Both the position numbers and the translations under genes were made by a program. A stretch of 64,000 bases of DNA. Source: Pseudomonadota bacterium. Its GTDB lineage: Bacteria > Myxococcota_A > Polyangia > Polyangiales > Polyangiaceae. Below, one piece after another: positions 60,217 to 64,000 of the stretch (position 1 is the first letter of the stretch; every line of letters begins with the position of its first letter). The stretch spans positions 31,591 to 95,590 of the forward strand of contig JAFAER010000097.1 of NCBI GenBank assembly GCA_023423895.1, read 5' to 3'. The notes below the pieces were generated by a model. The model did no database searches. It had not been told where the DNA came from and worked only from the letters and a program-made list of their open reading frames with translations.

Positions 60217-61449
60217 ATGATCAGCTTCCAGCCCACCGAGGACCAAAGGCTCATGGTGGAGTCGGTCGCGCAGTTCGCGCGCGCTGTGCTGCGGCCGAAC
60301 GTCCGCGACTTCGAGAAGGCGCGCGAGCTCCCCGAAGCCGTTCGAAGGACGGCTCACGAGCTGGGGCTCGGGCTCGTTGCGCTTCCCGAAGCGCTCGGCG
60401 GCGCAGGCCTCGGGTTCACGACGGCCGTCCTGCTCGAAGAGGAGATCGCCTGGGGAGATCCCGCAGCGCCGTTCGCGCTCGCTGGTCCTGGAGCGTTCGG
60501 GCTCGCGCTCGTCGAGCTCGGCACCGAGGAGCAAGCAGGTGCTGCGCTCGCACCGTTCGCGCGTGACGACGGTCACGCCCGGTTCGGGGCGGTGGCCTGG
60601 GGCGAACCCAAGGCACATCCCGAGCGCCCCGGCTTCTCGACGATCGCAACGAAAGACGGCGATGGTTGGCGCCTCGACGGCGCGAAGGCCTACGTCCTGA
60701 ACGCCGATCGCGCCGAGCAGTTCGTCGTCTTCGCGCAACCGCAGCTCGACGAAGCGGCCGGCTGGAGCGGGATCGGCGCTTTTCTCGTCGACCGGAGCGC
60801 CGATGGGCTGACGGTCACCGAGCGAGCCTCGACGCTCGGCCTCGACGCCGCGAGCTTCGGCGGCATCGAGCTCCGAGGCGTCGTCGTTCCGGAGTCGGCC
60901 CGCCTCGCCGGCGGCGCGGACTTCATGGCATCGCTCGTCCGCTTCTTCGCGAAGAATGCGCTGCTCGTCGCAGCCCGCGGCGTCGGGCTGTCGCGCGCCG
61001 CGTTCGAGGTCACGCGCGAGTACGTCGACACGCGGAAGGCGTTCGGAAAACCGATCGGTCACTTCCAGGCGATCGCGTTCACCATCGCGGACCGCGCGAT
61101 GGACGTCGACGCCGGCCGCGGCCTCGTCTGGCGCGCGGCCGCTGCGTGGGACGCGCTCGGGCGCGGTGAAGGAAGCGCGAAGGATGCGCTCCTTCTCACC
61201 GCGCAGGCGGTCTCGTTCGTACACGAAGCGGCGATGCGCTGCGGCGACGACGGCGTGCAGCTCCACGGCGGCGCGGGCTTCATGCGCGACTACCTCGTCG
61301 AGAAGCTGATGCGCGACGCGAAGCAGCTCGGGCTGTGCGGGATGACGGCCGAGCAGGCCGACCAGCTCGCGGCGGCGGTCACACTCGGCGTGCCGCTCGA
61401 TCCCGGGCTCGTCCTTCCCACTCCCGAGACGCAGAACGCGTTCGTCTGA
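60217..61449 (+). CDS. Acyl-CoA dehydrogenase-like subunit lacking the catalytic Glu
   Basis: A 410-residue acyl-CoA dehydrogenase fold protein. The N-terminal helical domain, middle strands (GWRLDGAKAYVLNADRAEQF) and C-terminal bundle (DTRKAFGKPIGHFQAIAF, GVQLHGGAGFMRDYLVEKL) are all present. At the place of the usual YEGT-IQR motif it reads LGLCGMTAEQ, so the catalytic Glu is replaced by Gly (about G375). It may be a non-catalytic partner of the next gene's product, as in heteromeric acyl-CoA dehydrogenases. ATG 60217 has no clear ribosome binding site; 29 bases separate the two genes. Confidence 0.85.
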   Translation: MISFQPTEDQRLMVESVAQFARAVLRPNVRDFEKARELPEAVRRTAHELGLGLVALPEALGGAGLGFTTAVLLEEEIAWGDPAAPFALAGPGAFGLALVELGTEEQAGAALAPFARDDGHARFGAVAWGEPKAHPERPGFSTIATKDGDGWRLDGAKAYVLNADRAEQFVVFAQPQLDEAAGWSGIGAFLVDRSADGLTVTERASTLGLDAASFGGIELRGVVVPESARLAGGADFMASLVRFFAKNALLVAARGVGLSRAAFEVTREYVDTRKAFGKPIGHFQAIAFTIADRAMDVDAGRGLVWRAAAAWDALGRGEGSAKDALLLTAQAVSFVHEAAMRCGDDGVQLHGGAGFMRDYLVEKLMRDAKQLGLCGMTAEQADQLAAAVTLGVPLDPGLVLPTPETQNAFV

Positions 61450-61478
61450 CCGGATCACGAGAGAGGCGGCATTCACCC

Positions 61479-62750
61479 ATGACGATCGAGTTCTCGTTCA
61501 GCAAGAAGCACCTCGAGATGCGCGAGGCGATCCGTGGCCTCGCGAAGAACGTGATTCGCCCGCAGGCGCTAGCCTGGGATCGCGAGGGCGGCGTCCCGGA
61601 GGACTTCCTCCGCAACATGATGCTCGCTTCGTCGATGGGAGCGCGCGGCATGATGGGCGGCCTCGGCCCGGACGCCGACGACGGTGGCAAGGAGGACGGT
61701 CGCGGCAAGGAGAGCAGCAAGGAGAGCTCCGAGAAGACCGACAAGAAGCGCGGCGGCGCGAACCTGTTCGGCGTCCTCGGGGCCGAGGAGCTCTCGTGGG
61801 GCGATCCCGGTCTCCTCTTGTGCCTCCCGGGGCCCGGCCTCGGAGGACCGCCCGTCCGCGCGAGCGGCACGCCCGAGCAGAAGAAGCGCTTCTTCTCCAT
61901 TTTCCGTTTCGACGACGAGACGCCGCTCCGCTGGGGCGCTTACGGGCTCACCGAGCCGGCCGCAGGAAGCGACGTCGCCGGCATCCGCACCACGTGCCGC
62001 AAGGACGGTGCGCACTGGGTCCTGAACGGGCGCAAGTGTTACATCACGAACGGCGCGCGCGCGTCGTGGACGGTGATCTTCGCCACCGTCGACGCTGGCC
62101 TCGGACGCGCCGGACATCGCGCGTTCGTCGTCGAGAAGGGCACGCCGGGCTTCGGCGTCGGCCGCATCGAAGACAAGATGGGCCTCCGCGCGAGCGAGAC
62201 CGCCGAGCTCGTGCTCGAGGACTGCCGCGTCCCGGAGGAGAACCTCCTCGGCGGCGAGGCTCGATACGTCTCGAAGGAAGGCTTCATGACCGCGATGAAG
62301 ACCTTCGACAACACGCGTCCGCTCGTCGCGGCCATGGCGCTCGGCATCGGGCGCGCCGCATACGAATACACGTGCGACTTCGTGAAGGAGCACTACGTCC
62401 TCTCGCGTCCGATCCCGCGCTACTCGGCGATCGCCGAGCGGCTCGCACGCATCGGCCGGAGCCTCGAGGCCGCCCGCACGCTCACCTGGCGTGCTGCGTG
62501 GATGGCCGACGCCGGCGAGCCGAACGCGAAGGAGGCCAGCATGTCGAAGGCGATGGCCGGACAGGCCGCCATTCGCGCGTGCATCGAGGCGATCGAGATC
62601 TGCGGCGCCGAGGGCTCGATCGCGAAGGACCACCAGCTCCTCGAGAAGTGGTTCCGCGACATCAAGGTCTACGACATCTTCGAGGGCACCGGACAGATCC
62701 AGCGCATCGTCATCTCGAAGCGGCTCATTTCGGACCTCAAGTCGTTCTGA
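61479..62750 (+). CDS. Acyl-CoA dehydrogenase with intact catalytic Glu
   Basis: A 423-residue acyl-CoA dehydrogenase. The FAD/substrate loop YGLTEPAAGSDVAG, the middle domain HWVLNGRKCYITNGARAS and the C-terminal YDIFEGTGQIQR with catalytic E402 are all present. A Lys/Glu/Ser-rich insert of about 25 residues (66-90) interrupts the N-terminal domain; it is probably a surface loop. It follows the Glu-lacking homologue in the same direction and is most likely made with it. GAGAGG lies about 12 bases upstream of ATG 61479. The substrate is unknown. Confidence 0.92.
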   Translation: MTIEFSFSKKHLEMREAIRGLAKNVIRPQALAWDREGGVPEDFLRNMMLASSMGARGMMGGLGPDADDGGKEDGRGKESSKESSEKTDKKRGGANLFGVLGAEELSWGDPGLLLCLPGPGLGGPPVRASGTPEQKKRFFSIFRFDDETPLRWGAYGLTEPAAGSDVAGIRTTCRKDGAHWVLNGRKCYITNGARASWTVIFATVDAGLGRAGHRAFVVEKGTPGFGVGRIEDKMGLRASETAELVLEDCRVPEENLLGGEARYVSKEGFMTAMKTFDNTRPLVAAMALGIGRAAYEYTCDFVKEHYVLSRPIPRYSAIAERLARIGRSLEAARTLTWRAAWMADAGEPNAKEASMSKAMAGQAAIRACIEAIEICGAEGSIAKDHQLLEKWFRDIKVYDIFEGTGQIQRIVISKRLISDLKSF

Positions 62751-62803
62751 GGTCGGGGTAGTGGAATTCCCCTAACCAGCGCCCGCTCGGTCAAGCGGCG
62801 CCG

Positions 62804-62952
62804 GGTCACGTGGTCGCGTGGTGCCTCTTCGCCGTAGTTGCCGAGTTAACGAAACCAGGCAACTCCCCCGCGAGGGTTCCCCGGTCACGTGGCCACGTGG
62901 CCACTTCGCCGAAGTTGCCGAGTCGACGAAACCAGGCAACTGCGCCGCGGAG
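62804..62952. repeat. Two tandem copies of a hairpin-forming repeat
   Basis: Two similar copies (62804-62874 and 62883-62952, period 79) begin GGTCACGTGG and end in GC-rich sequence. Each contains AGTTGCC...GGCAACT arms: 62836-62842 with 62858-62864, and 62913-62919 with 62935-62941. The same arms occur at 36247-36275. This is probably a dispersed REP-like element in a noncoding gap. Confidence 0.7.
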
Positions 62953-62974
62953 GATCGCGTGCTACGGATTTCTC

Positions 62975-63361
62975 ATGCCGCGCCACTTCTCCCGACGCGC
63001 TGCCGTGATGGCTGTTTTCCTTCTGGCCGCGAGCGCTTGCAGCTCCTCGACGGACAGCGCGCCGAACGACGCCGGCGGCGACGAGGTCGCGAGCGAAGAG
63101 GAGGCCCCGTCGTGTGCGACGGCGGACGTGCCCACCGGAAGTTGCTCCGCCGGGGCACGTTGCTCGCATTCCTCCTCGACGTGCGGCCCCGGCGTTCGGA
63201 TGGTGTGCAACACGCGATGGATCTGCACGTGCGCCTCGGGCGAGTGGGAGTGCGCGATCGCTCCCGGCTCCGGCCTCGGGTGCGTGCCCTGCCCCGGGTA
63301 CGAAGAAGCGGATGCCTCCGCGGACGCCGAGCCGCGCGACGGCTCCGCCGATGCATCCTGA
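62975..63361 (+). CDS. Small Cys-rich lipoprotein
   Basis: A 128-residue lipoprotein (AASAC, C22). An acidic spacer leads to a compact Cys-rich head with TGSCSAGARCSHSSSTCGP, CNTRWICTCASGEWEC and GLGCVPCPG, then an Asp/Ala-rich tail. The ICTCASGEWEC piece resembles short Cys-Trp-Cys modules common in myxobacterial surface proteins. ATG 62975 has only a weak ribosome binding site. It directly follows the repeat element. No function is known. Confidence 0.72.
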   Translation: MPRHFSRRAAVMAVFLLAASACSSSTDSAPNDAGGDEVASEEEAPSCATADVPTGSCSAGARCSHSSSTCGPGVRMVCNTRWICTCASGEWECAIAPGSGLGCVPCPGYEEADASADAEPRDGSADAS

Positions 63362-63584
63362 CGGCAACCATCAGGAAGATCGCGGATGCACCCGTGACGA
63401 ATGCCATGGAGAGCGTTCGGGCGATTGATGTGCAGTCCCGACAGCTCGGATGGCAGGTCGCAGTGGCAAGGGAAGGTCGGGTGGCGCTCGCACCTCCACG
63501 TCCTGGCTCCTTCGCACATTTGTGCGACACCTTGCTGGCGCGTGGCTCTACCCAGCGTCGAGTCGGTCTATCGAGAGGATGCTG

Positions 63585-63842
63585 ATGAAAGCTCGTTGCG
63601 TTCTCATGACGTTGGGACTGCTTCTCGGGTGCGCGACCACGTATTCGGTAAACAAGGCAAAGGCCATGTACGTCGCTGAATTCCAGTGTTCCGAGGGCGA
63701 CGTCCAGACGGAGAATGTCGACGGAGCAAGCGCGGTGCTCGTCAAGGGATGTGGCTACCAGCAGCTTTATGCGTGCGCGAACGGCGCCTGCGTTGCCAAC
63801 GGTCCCCGCCGAGAGTTGGGCAGCAACACCACCAGCAAGTGA
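63585..63842 (+). CDS. Small lipoprotein with paired Cys
   Basis: An 85-residue lipoprotein (LLLGC, C16) whose mature part reads KAMYVAEFQCSEGDVQTENV and VLVKGCGYQQLYACANGAC. A short F-C-x-x-D-V...GCG---YAC unit of this kind is recurrent in small exported proteins of myxobacteria, but no function is known. ATG 63585 is chosen because GAGAGG (63573-63578) stands six bases upstream; ATG 63579 is too close to it. The bases after 63842 to the window end show no gene. Confidence 0.72.
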   Translation: MKARCVLMTLGLLLGCATTYSVNKAKAMYVAEFQCSEGDVQTENVDGASAVLVKGCGYQQLYACANGACVANGPRRELGSNTTSK

Positions 63843-64000
63843 CGACTCGTCGTCGGTCGATCGTGCCGCACCGCTCTAGTACCGCGGCACAGAGGTAACG
63901 ATCGATTGCGGAAGCAGCCGGGGAATTTCTTCGGCTGCCACGCACAATTCGATGCTGCGTGATTGGCGCGGCGTTCGCCGGATGAGTCCGCGACGCTCTA

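Overview
The window is high-GC DNA (mostly C or G at third codon positions) carrying many lipobox proteins, a MYXO-CTERM-type sorting tail, DUF4388/PEGA and PilZ proteins and ECF sigma factors. This points to a myxobacterium (Myxococcota, most likely the Polyangia/Sorangiineae side). That placement is inferred from protein style, not from a marker search. I saw no rRNA, tRNA, CRISPR array, intact insertion sequence, prophage or replication origin.
Layout. 0-8.3 kb holds a CsbD stress protein, a Baeyer-Villiger-type flavin monooxygenase, a PilZ protein, divergent cysE and cysM (with an OsmC gene coupled to cysM), a DUF4388-PEGA protein, a three-repeat lipoprotein and a DUF2007 protein. 8.3-17.5 kb is cassette A: an outer-membrane-barrel candidate, an ECF sigma factor, a membrane-anchored TPR-like protein, then five lipoproteins (Cys-rich, two propeller-like, RCC1-like, IgGFc-binding-like). 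17.5-20.9 kb is a repeat-rich accessory stretch around an HNH endonuclease, with a broken IS3-type remnant. 20.9-27 kb holds a DUF2341/LamG/Fn3 surface protein, membrane and barrel proteins, and an ArsR-SRPBCC pair with a clear operator. 27-35.2 kb, on the minus strand, is cassette B: the same order of sigma factor, TPR-like protein and five lipoproteins as cassette A. 35.5-42 kb holds lipoproteins, cell-wall enzymes (extensin-like, M23), a membrane transglutaminase and a GNAT enzyme. 42-44.6 kb is cassette C, with only the barrel protein, sigma factor and TPR-like protein. 44.9-58.4 kb holds a glutamate-cysteine-ligase-like enzyme, a knottin-like lipoprotein, a UDP-sugar pyrophosphorylase-like enzyme, a transglutaminase and VWA pair, a DUF1508 lipoprotein, a SurA-like foldase, a DUF3829 lipoprotein and a frameshifted propeller lipoprotein. 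58.6-59.6 kb is rplM-rpsI. 60.2-62.8 kb is a pair of acyl-CoA dehydrogenase genes, and the window ends with two small lipoproteins.
The main result is the repeated cassette. A and B are collinear over seven genes, and nearly every junction has a 4-base start/stop overlap, so each probably makes one transcript with coupled translation. All five structural products have lipoprotein signals and carry repeat or adhesion-type folds, which suggests a cell-surface complex controlled by its own sigma factor and an attached membrane protein. Cassette C keeps only the regulatory half plus a barrel protein shared with A. I do not know this set as a described system.
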